Below the pieces are notes generated by a model. That model saw only the letters and a list, made by a program, of their open reading frames with translations. It had not been told where the DNA came from and ran no database searches. A program made the translations under genes and the position numbers. Below, in pieces: positions 11,346-22,036 of a stretch of 64,000 nt of DNA. Source of the DNA: Cordilura impudica (taxonomy: Eukaryota; Arthropoda; Insecta; Diptera; Scathophagidae); NCBI GenBank assembly GCA_963682025.1, contig OY821517.1, positions 96,021,946 through 96,085,945 on the forward strand, read 5' to 3'. Numbering within the stretch: position 1 is the stretch's first letter; each line of letters starts with the position of its first letter.

Positions 11346-12120
11346 GCAGAAAAATAACCGTAAACATATTATTGGAAAAAAATAAAAACTGAAAAATATT
11401 TTTTTCAATTATCCTTAGTTGGATTTAAAAATGTTTTGTTTGTTTTATATTGATTATAAAAATAAAGTATACTTTCGAAATAAAAGTTTTTTTCAATTTG
11501 AACATTTTTAATCAATTATTTATTTGATTTAGGATCTTTATTTAAAAAATAATAATGAATAATCAATATTTTGATACGAGGCTGTGAAAAACATGCTGCA
11601 GAAAAAACATTAAAAGACATGGTATTGACAACAACAACGTACAACAGCTTAGCTAAGTTGCAATAACATGCTAAGACAGTATGTTTGAGTTGGCATGACA
11701 TGGCATAACACCTTGTTTGAGTTGTCATCACATAGCAATGCATGAAATTTTTGAGAATGACATTTTTGCAGAAAATGTTGAATTGTGCAATAGTTTATTA
11801 TTTGCTGCAGTATAATCTAGCTATAACATTATTATATAATTAAATTCCACTTTCTGTCGCAAGAATGTATATACAGATTGACGAGACAAGAATTTCTGAC
11901 ATTCATAAAAAAAAACAAATAATAGAGAAATCATATTGCTACCATTACTACATGATATTTATATATTTTGACGTCTACTAAGATGAATTATAAAAATTCT
12001 AAACGACAAACGACGTTAAAGTCACAAACTATTATTTTCACGCCTACCAAGATGAATTATAAAAATTCAAAACGATTATTTTTACGTATATATATGTGGC
12101 ATTTTATATGCTAAAAAAAT
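11346..12120. other. non-coding remainder of hAT element 1
   Basis: This is A/T-rich sequence with no coding similarity that I can see. Short near-repeats (ACGTCTACTAAGATGAATTA and CGCCTACCAAGATGAATTAT, ~11970 and ~12041) form a degenerate direct repeat of about 70 bp. Confidence 0.5.
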
Positions 12121-12189
12121 GGATACCGGTACTGCTGCAAGCTGTATTTCGGTATTCAATCGAAGGTAATACCGGTATTAGAATCCTTA

Positions 12190-12770
12190 AGTCTAGCGGC
12201 TATCAGGGCGATATCCTCGGACAAAATTAGATCAATGGAAATCCTGAAGTGTAAGGAGGAAATTGCAACCTTCTACAGACGAGGCAGACTTGAAATTATT
12301 TGGATCACTTGACACAGTAGTATAAGGGAAAACGATATTGCTGAGGAACTTGCCAGGAAAGGCTATTCCCGGGAAAGTATCTCAAACTGAAACTAGCGTA
12401 CTGGGAGAATAGTTAGCATGTATAATTTTGGGAGGATTCTGATATGGCTGAGGTCACGAATATATTATGGGGCACTCAAAATACTTTGAAAACTATGGAA
12501 ATCCTGAGTCTTACTAGAAGGGAACTTACTATGATAATTGGTATCCTCACTCGACCCAGGAACAGTACCATTATTACTGTCCTGAATTTGCGAGGACAAG
12601 GGTCAGATATATATCCAACAACATCAAACCCAACCTAACTGGTCTTAGGGAGATAAGCTGGAAAACAATAAGGAAATTTGTTAATGGAACAGAATTTCTA
12701 AGTTTATGTAGGGGTTGGAATCAGGTATATTAATTTCTGATTATAGAGCCCACTACAAGCCAACTCTTTT
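12190..12770 (+). pseudogene. LINE ORF2 relic, part 2: rest of RNase H and C-terminus
   Basis: Continuing the frame cut at 2603, it reads AAIRAISSDKIRSMEIL, then RRGRLEIIWIT*HSSIREND and AEELARKG. This is the second half of a LINE-type RNase H ('W-x-x-GHS-x-x-x-GNE-x-AD' block), with a stop where the G of GHS is expected. The C-terminal region follows (about 12444-12735), with RRELTMIIGILT, which matches the post-RNase H 'LT-G' segment of I/R1-type ORF2. AGTCTAGC at 12190-12197 is the right copy of the hAT target duplication. The relic fades into 3'-UTR-like sequence by about 12770. Confidence 0.7.
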
Positions 12771-13970
12771 TATAAGTTTTTATATTTCTCAACGATGTTA
12801 AACTCAGTTGACATTGGTGTGCTCATACTTAAAATATACTGTAGTTTTAAGTATAAACACCAGAGTGTCTACCCCGTATGCTGCCGGTCAATATTCAATA
12901 TTTGAATTTCTAAACGATTATATCTATTGGGCAGAAGTTTTTTTTATTAAACTTTTTTTATAACTTGAATGTAAAACAAATATAAATATGCTTAGATCGT
13001 AGTAAGGATTAAAAAATAATATATTGTCATCCACTTTCGGTAAATGGTAACAGTTTCAGAGCCCGACTATCTAAGTCAGTAAGTTGATGAAAATTTTTTT
13101 AAAAATTCCTCTCCCAATATACATATAAATAAACAGACAAAGCATATGCGAAATAGCATTTCGATGGTTACTTTTATAAGAAAAATGGTAGTTCTGTTTG
13201 TAATCAATGAAGAAATAAGCATTTTCGGCCATATCATCTTCGAATTTAATAAAATTTGCCATAAGTTGAGTTTTGGTAAATGTAATTTTTATTCCCTACC
13301 TCTAACAGTTAATAAAATATTTCCCTGCGAAAAGTGGAAAATTTATATAAAACTCAGTGAGCACAATTTTGTTTCTCTTCTAAACTAGTTGACCTTTAAC
13401 TATAAACAAAATCATAATTAAGAAGTACTGAAATATCATTTGCAACTATATGTGCCTAAATTTTATTTGCGAAAGGTCAAAATTAATTATCAAAAGTCAA
13501 TATTTTAATATAAAAAAAAAAATATCATTTGTTGTTGCTGATTACCCTCTTTACACTTGTGGCAAGTGTAATGAATGATATATAAATAAAACACTACAAT
13601 ATAATGGAATATTTAGTTAATCATTTCGTTTTGCAACTTATAGAAGCCAAGTATTGTAAAATCTAGTTTCAATAGAACTTCAACAAGTTTTTTTTTATAA
13701 AAGAATGAACTAACGTAAATTTTGCATTGAAAAAAAACTTATAATAAAAATTTAAAATTTACTCATTTGTACTAAATTGTGTACTTCTCTTTGAACTTTT
13801 ATAAAACAATTAAAAGTATCACTTTTGAGATATACTTTTACAAAGTAAAAATTATATGATTGTGACCTTAGACGTTTGCTACAAATTAAATAAATCCATT
13901 TGTCATAAAGTTGATTTTATTTCCTTAGAAACGACAAATTAAATGAACTTCTAGGTTAGCTATATCAAAG
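12771..13970. other. no feature recognised
   Basis: Very A/T-rich sequence without coding similarity, tandem repeats or clear inverted ends. Confidence 0.5.
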
Positions 13971-14159
13971 GTACACTGACCGAAATAAATGTAGGCTCAC
14001 CTAAAATTTTTGGGTAAAAAATAATTGTGTTAATTTCGAAATTTTCTATTTTATTTTTAATGTTTGTTTCGCCAGGCTATTCTGAAGATTTCCTGAAAAT
14101 TGTTTATATATATAGATGCCATTAGTGATACAATATTAAAATTTTATTTCGCCACACCC

Positions 14160-14800
14160 CTCCGCGCACAGAATTAAAATAAAAAATCAGACATCACAGT
14201 GTCACAAATAGAAAATAATCTGGGGGAACTAGATAATAAAAAAGTGTGTATAATGTGCGTGATTAAGCATTGCAATAGTAAGTGTGTGAACTGGTGCATT
14301 GTCCTGATGAAACAACAGTTTCTTTTTCGATAAATGCGGCCTTTTTTACTTAATTTCATCACTTCGAAACTGTAATAAGTTAGCATAATACAGGGTGTTG
14401 ATTACTTTTTCTTTTAGAAGAAGATCAATATAACTTATTCCCCGTGCATCCCAAACAGAGGCCATAACCTTGCCTACAGGTGGAACTATAACGCTTTTTA
14501 CACGATTATCCACTATTAGAATGTTTAGTCCACTATTTAAAATGTACCTTTATCTAGGGTGTGAAGTAGTGTACCCATGCCTTATCCATTGTTACGAATC
14601 GATGCAAAATTTCAGCTTTGATGCGATGAAACATCGTTAAACATTCTGTTGAAACATTCCCACGACACTGCCTTTGTTCTATTGTGAGTAAACGTGGAAC
14701 CCATCTTAAGGCCAGCTTTTTGAACTCCAAACTTTCGGGCAATGTTCGATATATAGCACCTTTTGAAATGCTTAACATTGCAGCTAACTAACACACAGAA
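14160..14800 (-). pseudogene. mariner transposase relic
   Basis: The minus strand from 14794 gives an N-terminal-region piece (ARKFGVQKAGLKMG, RWVPRLLTIEQRQ), then RFVTMDKAWVHYFTP (about 14600-14555), the first catalytic-D block of mariner. It continues with ASVWDARGISYIDLL (about 14465), VINTLYYANLLQF (about 14400-14360), and SKKKLLFHQDNAPVHT (about 14335-14290), the second catalytic-D block. The tail to 14160 corresponds to the segment before the third D. At least two frameshifts separate the blocks, and the helix-turn-helix N-terminus is missing. TIRs were not found. Confidence 0.85.
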
Positions 14801-15495
14801 CGTAAATTTATTGCCAACCGAATTACAATGAAGTTAGTTACCGAATTTTGATTTGAGTATAACTACATTTTTGATGTCTAAACAGCAAATATTTCATTAC
14901 AATTTTGTTATATTGATTTGCTGTTAACAAATTATTGTTGATAAAGTCGAAAATACAGTTGATAAAGTTTACACCAATTCGGAAAGTAAAACCTCCGATT
15001 GTCCTTTTCACAGATATTTGCTCCTGTGAAAAGGAAGTTGAAGAGCACGAAAAAGTGATCTTAAATGCAAAAGATTTCAAATCGAGTTGGACTACTTGTC
15101 CCAAACAAGTGACAGAAACCTCTATAAAAATCCTGATGGCAGGGTTTCCGGAAAGATGCCCAAGTTCATAGGTAATTAGAACTATAAAAATTATCTTTCT
15201 TGTAATTTCAGTTCAATAAAAAAATCTAAATTTTTTTTTACGAATTCATTTGGTGAATAGAATTGCACTTTAATTCGGTTGGTGCTTTCCGAATTGTTGT
15301 TTAATTTACCTGTATCAATAAATTTGGATATAAATTTAAAGCTATCGAATATCTGTTTTTGCAACCTATATTTTCTGGTTTTGTAAAGCAGAACTTTCGC
15401 GCGAAATTTCACAAAAGCCAGAAAGGCAAGTGCTGAAAAGCTTCTTTATATTTAATCATATTATGTGAGAATGTAAAAAAATACTTTGTTTCTTT
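14801..15495. other. no feature recognised
   Basis: A/T-rich sequence. Short open frames on both strands show no recognisable motif. Confidence 0.45.
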
Positions 15496-15496
15496 A

Positions 15497-15690
15497 CAAG
15501 TATTTTTTATACACTATACCGCTATGTGATCAGGGTATACTGACTATGCTGATGTTTGTACTTACCAAAAATATTTTACCCAGACCTATACCGATCGATT
15601 TAGGTTCACTTTCGGAGTCGATTTAGCGATGGCCGTCCATCCGTTTGTGTGTTCATGTAAACTTTGTAATCAAAATACAAATATATAACC
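15497..15690 (+). mobile_element. DINE-1-like repeat, 5' fragment (copy b)
   Basis: It begins with ACACTATACCGCTATGTGAT and the GGGTATA arm of the terminal hairpin, then CCAAAAATATTTTACC, CACTTTCGGAGTCGATTTAG and TTCATGTAAACTTTGTAATC. It stops abruptly at about 15690. Confidence 0.75.
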
Positions 15691-16009
15691 GTCGCCTTGC
15701 CCACCCGCTTGACCATTTTGGTTTTATTGCTTTAATAACTGGGTTAATTTTGATCTGTTCTAGGGGAAATTTCGACTCACAGAACAAATTGTTGAGTTCT
15801 TTAGAATTTTGCAAAACATTATACATTACATTTTTAATTTTTTGGAAATTTGTGTTAATTTTTTTCAATTTTATTTCATGCGTTACCAATTCCCACCCGG
15901 GCGACCCTTTAAGCAAATCCAAAAATTTTAACATAAAGAATAATTTTTTAACAGTTTTTCAGTTGTAATTTATTCACTTCTGTAATTATAATATTTCATT
16001 CAATCACGT

Positions 16010-16977
16010 TGATGACCATTGGTGGCATTTTTCACATTTAGTTTGACTGACACTTTGCTCTGCACAAATGGGCTCTTTATCAGTTCTTTAACTTTATAAT
16101 TTTTTCTGATTGAAAATCTTCAAATGAATTGTGGCATTTTCGATCTTGGCAATATTAGAGGATGACATAGTTCTTCACCTAGGCGCTAAAGGAACTGCTT
16201 TCGCTGCGATCGCTTTACAGATTTTTCTGCAATAATTTTGTTATATATTATGAATGAAGCGAGGGCTGCCGTATCCAAAATATTAAAAAACAGTGCTAGC
16301 GGCCAGCGCAACGTTACTCGTTTTGTGGAATACTCATTTTGTTCACACCACCCTTAGTCCAGTTGTAATATGGAATTATTTCTAGTTTATTTTGTGGACC
16401 AGAAATTGTGTTGTCATTGTGCATGGTAGACAAAACATCTGATTTGTTCTTGGGTGGGACCTAGGAGACTAACGGAGCCACTCTTGTAGCATGCCAGTCA
16501 AAGCCAAGGAATCGTAAAATATCAGCAAATCTGTTACGCGACATAGTTGCACGGTACAGTGGATATGCATTTTTTTTCAAAGATCTGCTAGGGCTCTTGA
16601 CAAGAATCTTGGCCGCCCATTACCAGCAAAATGGCAAAAACTGCCGATATACATTGTTGCTTATCGGTGTTTTCAGAATTCCATTTGTTGTATACAGCCT
16701 CGGCTTTTTTGTTTAAAAATCATTTAATTAAATTTCTAATGGCAGCACTGCAAATGCAGTTGAATGTGTCAACCCTGGACATATTTTTAGTGATTGGATT
16801 AGAGCCCCTATAAATTTGTCCGTGAATGTTGATCGATCCTCGGCCATTTATATTCGGCGCCTTCTTGTACCATTTAGCGTCTTTGGTCTCATAATGCGAA
16901 TTATTTGCACACGACGACGTCGGGATTTTATTATTCGACTCATTACACCGTAAGACAAATTTTAATTTTTTTTTTAA
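16010..16977 (-). pseudogene. piggyBac-like transposase relic, main part
   Basis: Minus-strand blocks in family order follow. An N-terminal segment has NGRG near 16850 and ITKNMSRVDTFNCICSAAIR (about 16795-16735), the 'GPT...TPL-x-x-F' region. EAVYNKWNSEN follows at about 16700. A decayed block is readable as RATMSRNRF-type across frames (about 16560-16500). Next come DVLSTMHNDNTISGPQNK and IPYYNWTKGGVNKM (16440-16340), the 'YN-x-x-KGGVD' signature. Then YSTKRVTLRWPLALFFNILD (about 16330-16270), and a C-terminal cysteine cluster (EPICAEQS, KCEKCHQW, about 16070-16030). The central catalytic region is largely deleted and frames shift repeatedly. The relic differs from the copy at 1060-1700 and belongs to another piggyBac subfamily. 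Confidence 0.8.
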
Positions 16978-17510
16978 CACATGAACAAGACCTAATACAC
17001 GTGAAACTAGAGGCCCTCTGGAGTAAAACTGCGTTTACAGTTTGTCATTCCCTCATCATTTGTCCTTTTTAGAGGACTTTAAAGTTTTAAAGGACATTTA
17101 AATAGAAAAAAAATATATATATATATTTCTACTCATCCTACGATGCTGAGATAAAAAGCAAATGAAAGAGGAGACTCTCCTCAATTTTGCAAAAATATTT
17201 GTTTTGTTATATCACGTCAAAAGGACCTTATTGAAGTCCTTTCAAAATTTTGTCCTTTAATATCCTTGAGAATTTCCAGCCATTTCATCCAGAAAAAATA
17301 TATGTTAAGGACATTAATGTACGCCAACACGTTGCTGAATTTCATTCTACTCACTTTGTTAGTTTAGTGTAGAAATAATTTTGACTTCTACTATACAAAA
17401 AAAAAAAAAAAAATTATATGTAACTCCCTAATATTAACCAATTTTCTTTAAATAAAATCTAACACAAGAACAAATGGATATATACATAAACTTGGACCCC
17501 CGGTGAATTA
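16978..17510. repeat. left long inverted repeat of the TTAA element
   Basis: It matches the reverse complement of 19918-20445 almost base for base, apart from small indels in the T-rich and A-rich runs. The high similarity of the two arms indicates a fairly recent insertion compared with the shredded piggyBac host. Confidence 0.9.
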
Positions 17511-18093
17511 ATTGTACGTTCACAGTTTTTCATTCGGTGATCCGGTCTCCCTTTAAGAGCGCTTTTAAATTACAAAGGACATCGAAGTTTTAAAATTTGT
17601 TTAAATACTTATGTTTTACCTACGATACTGAGAAAGACGTCAAATTTCTGATTTATTAAGCAGGCCACAAAACAATTATCAGTTCTAAAACTATTAATGT
17701 AGAAACACAATTGGGGCTTAGCAGCTTTTTCCATATGATTTGACATAAAATAACTGCCGAGCAGCACAGCAGTGAGATAGAATCGATTTTATTTTGAGGG
17801 CAGTTTTTCTTATGCTCTCATTTTTAGACACTCATTCTCACAAAAATGTTACCATACTTTCATAACATTTCGTTTCAGTTCAGTTCATTTTGTAAACAAA
17901 TAACATTTTGTAAACAAATAACATTTTGACGCAAAGAAATTAAAAGTGAAGAAAGAAGAAAAAGTAAAAGAAAGCCAAAAATGACAACAGCTGCTGCCTT
18001 ATTGTGTTTCTACATTTATGCAAATAAATAGTATTTTTTTTGGTTTTTCAACGTGAAAAATTATAAAATAAGAACAAGTGAATAAAACTGAAA
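17511..18093. promoter_or_regulatory. leader region of the TTAA-element gene
   Basis: This is unique sequence between the left inverted repeat and the first ATG. It contains a direct duplication, AACAAATAACATTTTG, at about 17893-17928. A promoter or 5' UTR must lie here or in the repeat, but no TATA box stands out. Confidence 0.35.
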
Positions 18094-19822
18094 GTGACTA
18101 TGGAGTGCCCCAATCGCAATAAATTTTGTGTTGTCTGCGGACTATTTGTAGCGTATAAAAAATCGCGAAAAATTACAAAAACCTTTGTGGAATGTTACGA
18201 ACAATATTTTTTAATTAATTTTGTACCAAAATTATGGTATCAGCCTGAAGTTGTGTGCGGCTATTGTTATCGTGGTATACTAGGTTCGAATTCCGTTAAC
18301 CGACAACAGCATCCGATGAAATATGTTTACCCAGTGATTTGGTTGAATCGAAGTGAACATGCTTCGGAATCGTGCTACTTTTGCCAATCGCAGCCGCGTA
18401 CCAAAAAGATAAAATACAAATTGCGACTTAAAATCCAATACCATAGTTGTGTTGCAGTGAAGCCAGCTGTGTTACGTTGTAGAACACACCCAACCGCTCC
18501 ATCTGAAGAGCAAATTCCAGATGCCGTTGAAGAGCACTCATTGTGCGCCAACAATGATATTGAATATATCTCGGAATATCAACCGACAAACAGCGAGGTC
18601 GGCTTTGCTCCTCCTCATTTTATAACACAGGCCGATTTTGATGATCTCGTGCGTGATATAGGTGTAACTAAAAGCAATTCCGAAATTTTGGCATCCCGTT
18701 TACAACAATGGAGACTAGTTTCTGAAGATTTTCGCGTAACTTCTTCCCGAAAGCGCTCAAAACAAGTGTCTTTTGATGAATGCTTTAAAGTTGACGATCA
18801 AACTGGGATTACGTATGCAGTAGATATTGAAAATCTTTTTGAAATCATCGCCTCTTTATAGATGGTTCTGTGAAGAGTCTTAAAGGCGTTTTACTACACA
18901 ACGGTAACGCCTTTCCGTCACTGCCTATCGTTTATGCTACCGATGTAAAGGAAACATATGCAAACATGAGCAATATTCTTAAATTAATTAATTATGACCT
19001 CCATGGATGGGTGATATGTTGTGATCTCAAAGTGGTTGCTATTATAGCAGGGCTTAAAAAAGGATTTTCAAAGCATCAATGTTTCTTGTGTCTCTGGGAA
19101 GGTAGATATCGTGAATTACGCTATACTGATCACGAATGGCAGCCCCGCATAACCTATAAGCTTGGAGAAAATAGCATTGATCACATGCCTCTAGTGCCTT
19201 CGTCGAAGATTATTCTTCCACCCCTTCATATCAAATTGGGGCTTATTCGAAATTTTATTCGCGCTCTAGCTAGTGAAGGAGAAAAGCCATGATACACCTT
19301 AAGACGATTTTCCCAAAATTAAGCAATGCCAAAATTGATGCTGGTAAATTATAAATTAGTATGTGTAAACTCTAAAGCTAAAAATACTTATTTTTTTAGG
19401 TGTACTTAACGGACCACAATTAAAGAAATTGATGAATTGTAAGGAGTTTCCGAATTTTCTTACAACAGTGAAAAAAAAAGCGTGGGATTGCTTCAAGGAT
19501 GTAACAACAAATTTTTTGGGCAACAACAAATCAGAAAATTACAAGGAGATTGTCCGTAAAATGGTCCGTAGTTTTGGTGAAATGCGTGTCAACATGTCAC
19601 TCAAAATACATTTTTTGGATAGTCAAAAATTATTTTTTCCCAAGCAATTTGGGTGATTTTAGTGACGAGCATGGTAAACGATTTCACCAGGATCTCGCCA
19701 CAATTGAAAATCGGTTTAAAGGAAAAAATACTTCCCATATGTTGGCAGAGTATTGTTGGACACTTTGTCGCAATACCAATACTATTCATAAGCGCCAACA
19801 GAAATGTATACGGTTTACCTGA
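18094..19822 (+). pseudogene. transposase-like gene of the TTAA element (unnamed family)
   Basis: The first frame (18094-18861) opens with three Cys pairs (C12/C15, C55/C58, C94/C97), a probable zinc-binding N-terminus. It continues with LASRLQQWRLVSE and VTSSRKR. A one-base shift near 18858 leads into LFIDGSVKSLKGVLLHNGN, CCDLKVVAI, KHQCFLCLWEGRYRE and LPPLHIKLGLIRNFIRAL. A second shift near 19288 gives LKTIFPKLSNAKIDAG. This frame is split by a 56-nt GT-AG intron (19344-19399) whose removal joins the codons exactly. Then come NMSLKIHFLDS and, after a third shift near 19640, FFPSNLG and SDEHGKRFHQDLATIE. I know this domain order from many invertebrate gene models labelled 'uncharacterized'. 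The D residues of FIDGS and CCDLK and the C-x2-C of CFLC are candidate RNase H-fold residues; this is inference. Only about three frameshifts break it, so it is a young relic. Confidence 0.8.
19344..19399 (+). other. 56-nt intron in the TTAA-element gene
   Basis: The donor is GCTG|GTAAAT and the acceptor TTTTTTTAG|GTGTAC. Splicing gives a G codon bridging the exons and continues the family's DAG-V-x-x-GPQ stretch. Length and signals are typical of short insect introns. Confidence 0.75.
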
Positions 19823-19917
19823 GAAGAATGCTAATATCCAAATTTTTCGGCCAAGTCGAATTTTACTTTTGTACTTGTTTAATATTAAAAAAAATACTAA
19901 AAAAATGCTAAAAATAC

Positions 19918-20445
19918 TATTAATTCACCGGGGGTCCAGTTTTATATATATATCCATTTGTTCATGTGTTAGATTTTATTTAAAGAAAATTGGTTAATAT
20001 TAGGGAGTTACATATAAATTTTTTTTTTGTATAGTAGAAGTTAAAATTATTTCTACACTAAACTAACAAAGTGAGTAAAATGAAATTCAGCAACGTGTTG
20101 GCGTACATTAATGTCATTAACATATATTTTTTCTGGATGAAATGGCTGGAAATTCTCAAGGATATTAAAGGACAAAATTTTGAAAGGACTTCAATAAGGT
20201 CCTTTTGTCCTGATATAACAAAACAAATATTTTTGCAAAATTGAGGAGAGTCTCCTCTTTCATTTGCTTTTTATCTCAGCATCGTGGGATGAGTAGAAAT
20301 ATATATATATTTTTTTTCTATTTAAATGTCCTTTAAAACTTTAAAGTCCTCTAAAAAGGACAAATGATGAGGGAATGACAAACTGTAAACGCAGTTTTAC
20401 TCCAGAGGGCCTCTAGTTTCACGTGTATTAGGTCTTGTTCATGTG
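19918..20445. repeat. right long inverted repeat of the TTAA element
   Basis: It is the reverse complement of the left arm, starting inside with AATTCACCGGGGGTCCA and ending with GGTCTTGTTCATGTG, followed by TTAA. Confidence 0.9.
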
Positions 20446-20643
20446 TTAAAAGTAGTGTTGTACGGTGTTATTATCATCACACTCACATTCATTGTTTACC
20501 TCAAACTCGCAGGGCTCTTGTTCCGCAGCAGAATCTTCAGCTCCTCCGCTGTGTATACAATTATCGTCTTTTGCAAGCTGTAACCGCTCATAAGTTAAAC
20601 AGCAACAAAAATTATTCGCTTTATGTGATAATCCAGTCTTCAT
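20446..20643 (-). pseudogene. piggyBac-like transposase relic, N-terminal acidic piece
   Basis: A minus-strand frame starts with ATG at 20643 and runs 65 codons. It is rich in acidic residues (EDSAAEQEPCEFEVNNECEC), as are many piggyBac N-termini. It lies between the right TIR of the outer element and the nested TTAA element, so by position it is the start of the same gene whose main part lies at 16010-16977. The exact frame across the insertion cannot be shown because a T-rich run flanks the site. Confidence 0.5.
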
Positions 20644-20726
20644 TGCTCATAAACATATGCATAGAAGTGCAGGGTCACCCCGGTGGGTATTGGTAAACGA
20701 TGTAAATAAAAACCTTTGGTAAGGCG

Positions 20727-21235
20727 GTTCAAATTCAGACCTAGTTCCAATACATATAACCCCTATGAAATCGACTTAAATTGCCTTAATATCCAAATTA
20801 TTAAATAGATCTCGCTCAGATTGGGTTTGTGTATATTGATTAGATCCATTTATCAGTTGTCCAAAAATAAACCCTATAGGACAGTTCCTAGTAATAGCTC
20901 CGATATAAAGTTGATTCCCGATCTTCACTAAAATCCATAATTTTTTTTGCACAGGGTTTCCTCAAATTTGGTTTGTATATGTTTTAGCAAAAATTAAGTG
21001 ACCATACTAAAAATCGAGTCTCTCTCAGTCCATTTCTTGACCTAGTCCCCATGTTAATATAGCATCCGATAAGAGCTTTTTCATTTCCGAAGGCAAAAAA
21101 ATTAATATCAATGCCATTCAATTGCTTATTTTCTATAACTAATTACTAATTAGTTGGCCCTAAGAGACAGGGTCTCTAAGCGTATGATATAGTGTATCGT
21201 ATAGTTGGTCTCTATCGACTATAATTTTCTTATTT
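20727..21235 (+). mobile_element. DINE-1-like repeat, 3' part (copy c)
   Basis: It starts internally at TTCAAATTCAGACCTAGTTC and runs through ATGAAATCGACTTAAATTGC and CCGATCTTCAC to the 3' terminal TATCGACTATAATTTTCTTA. The 5' third is missing. Confidence 0.75.
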
Positions 21236-22035
21236 TTTTGTTATTTGTCACTGCTTTCCTTATAATGTTTGTCTGCTTTAAAATATATGTAAGGTGTTGA
21301 ATTCAAATACTAATATTTGCTTAGTATTTTAACAAATCAATAATTTAAGGCTCTTGAATATTATAACCTTGAATTGTCTTAAAAGAAATTCTATTTATAA
21401 CAACTCTTGTGTTAAATTTTGTCACTTTTTTATAATTTCCTCTTAAAAGTTATAGCAAAGAAAAGTTATAAAAAACTTTATTAATGCATTGCAATGTGCT
21501 GCTTGTGACAATGACATAATATTTTACATCTGACTTAATTTTTTTCTTTTTACTTTTGTGTACAACAGGAGAGAATGTTGATAAGCGAGCAGCAGAAGGC
21601 ATATTATGTACGGTTTTCTTATAATGAAATATTATGTCAGACATAAAAGAAATTTAAATCGAAAGTAAACTTTAAATTTATTACTTTACTTTATGTATAT
21701 GTCTGATATTGATTTATATTTATCTCTCCACTAGATAGTCAATAAAATTCAAGATTTTTATTTAATCATTAAAATTAATTTGTCACCTCTCAAGATGGCT
21801 TTATTTGACATGTTCGCCCCCCGCTTATTCAATATGTAATTCAGTTCTTTTAGCATCTTTCAAGGCTGGATAATTTGTTTTGTGTAAAATGAAGGAAGCC
21901 ACAGAGGGGCACTTACGGCATACAAGTTCCCCTATGAATAATAGCTGTATTTTTTTTGACCAAATAACAATCCATATAAGCTATCTAAAATTATTGATAT
22001 TATTTCGATAATTTTTATAAATAACCGTTTTTCTT
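21236..22035. other. no feature recognised
   Basis: A/T-rich sequence with no recognisable motifs on either strand. Confidence 0.45.
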
Positions 22036-22036
22036 A

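Larger units (their letters stand above)
2604..12189 (-). mobile_element. hAT element 1 (9.6 kb including nested insertions)
   Basis: The left end begins TAGTGATTCCAATACCG. The right end, read on the minus strand, begins TAAGGATTCTAATACCG. These are 17-bp imperfect inverted repeats, and both fit the hAT terminal pattern Y-A-R-N-G. Both edges abut the 8-bp duplication AGTCTAGC. Subterminal copies of CGGTATT/AATACCG cluster at 2611-2685 and 12121-12180, as expected for transposase binding sites. Inside lie a BED-type hAT transposase relic (minus strand), two tandem Helitrons and a DINE-like fragment. Without these insertions the element would be roughly 4 kb. Removing it joins the two halves of the host LINE's RNase H motif in frame, which is independent support for the boundaries. 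Confidence 0.85.
16978..20445 (+). mobile_element. TTAA-flanked DNA element with ~530-bp inverted repeats
   Basis: The ends read CACATGAACAAGACCTAATA at the left and the same on the minus strand at the right. TTAA lies at both edges (16974-16977 and 20446-20449), and the element is inserted in the piggyBac relic. The inverted repeats are long and well conserved (16978-17510 and 19918-20445), including GAGGCCCTCTGGAGTAAAAC near each end. Between them is one plus-strand, intron-containing transposase-like gene (18094-19822). A TTAA duplication is used by piggyBac and Kolobok, but the ends do not start CCC as in piggyBac, and the protein resembles neither as far as I can tell. I leave the superfamily open. 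Confidence 0.85.
15881..20699 (-). mobile_element. piggyBac-like element 2 (deleted, carrying a nested element)
   Basis: Inverted repeats bound this interval. At the left, CGTTACCAATTCCCACC continues to CGGGCGACCCT (15881-15908). At the right, the reverse complement of 20671-20699 reads CGTTTACCAATACCCACC and continues to GGGGTGACCCT. The left repeat lies just beyond the C-terminal cysteine cluster of the transposase relic; the right one lies just before its N-terminal frame. After removing the nested 16978-20445 element about 1.35 kb remains, so much of the transposase has been deleted. I could not recognise an intact TTAA target duplication for this outer element. Confidence 0.7.

Noticed and set aside
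14838..15171. Frames with Cys pairs (CSCEKEVEEHEKV) that might be a zinc finger
   Set aside because: There is a single pair only, no repeated spacing and no family match.
15653..15968. Overlapping frames of 93 and 107 codons on opposite strands
   Set aside because: They start in a DINE-like fragment and run into unique A/T-rich sequence. No motif supports either.
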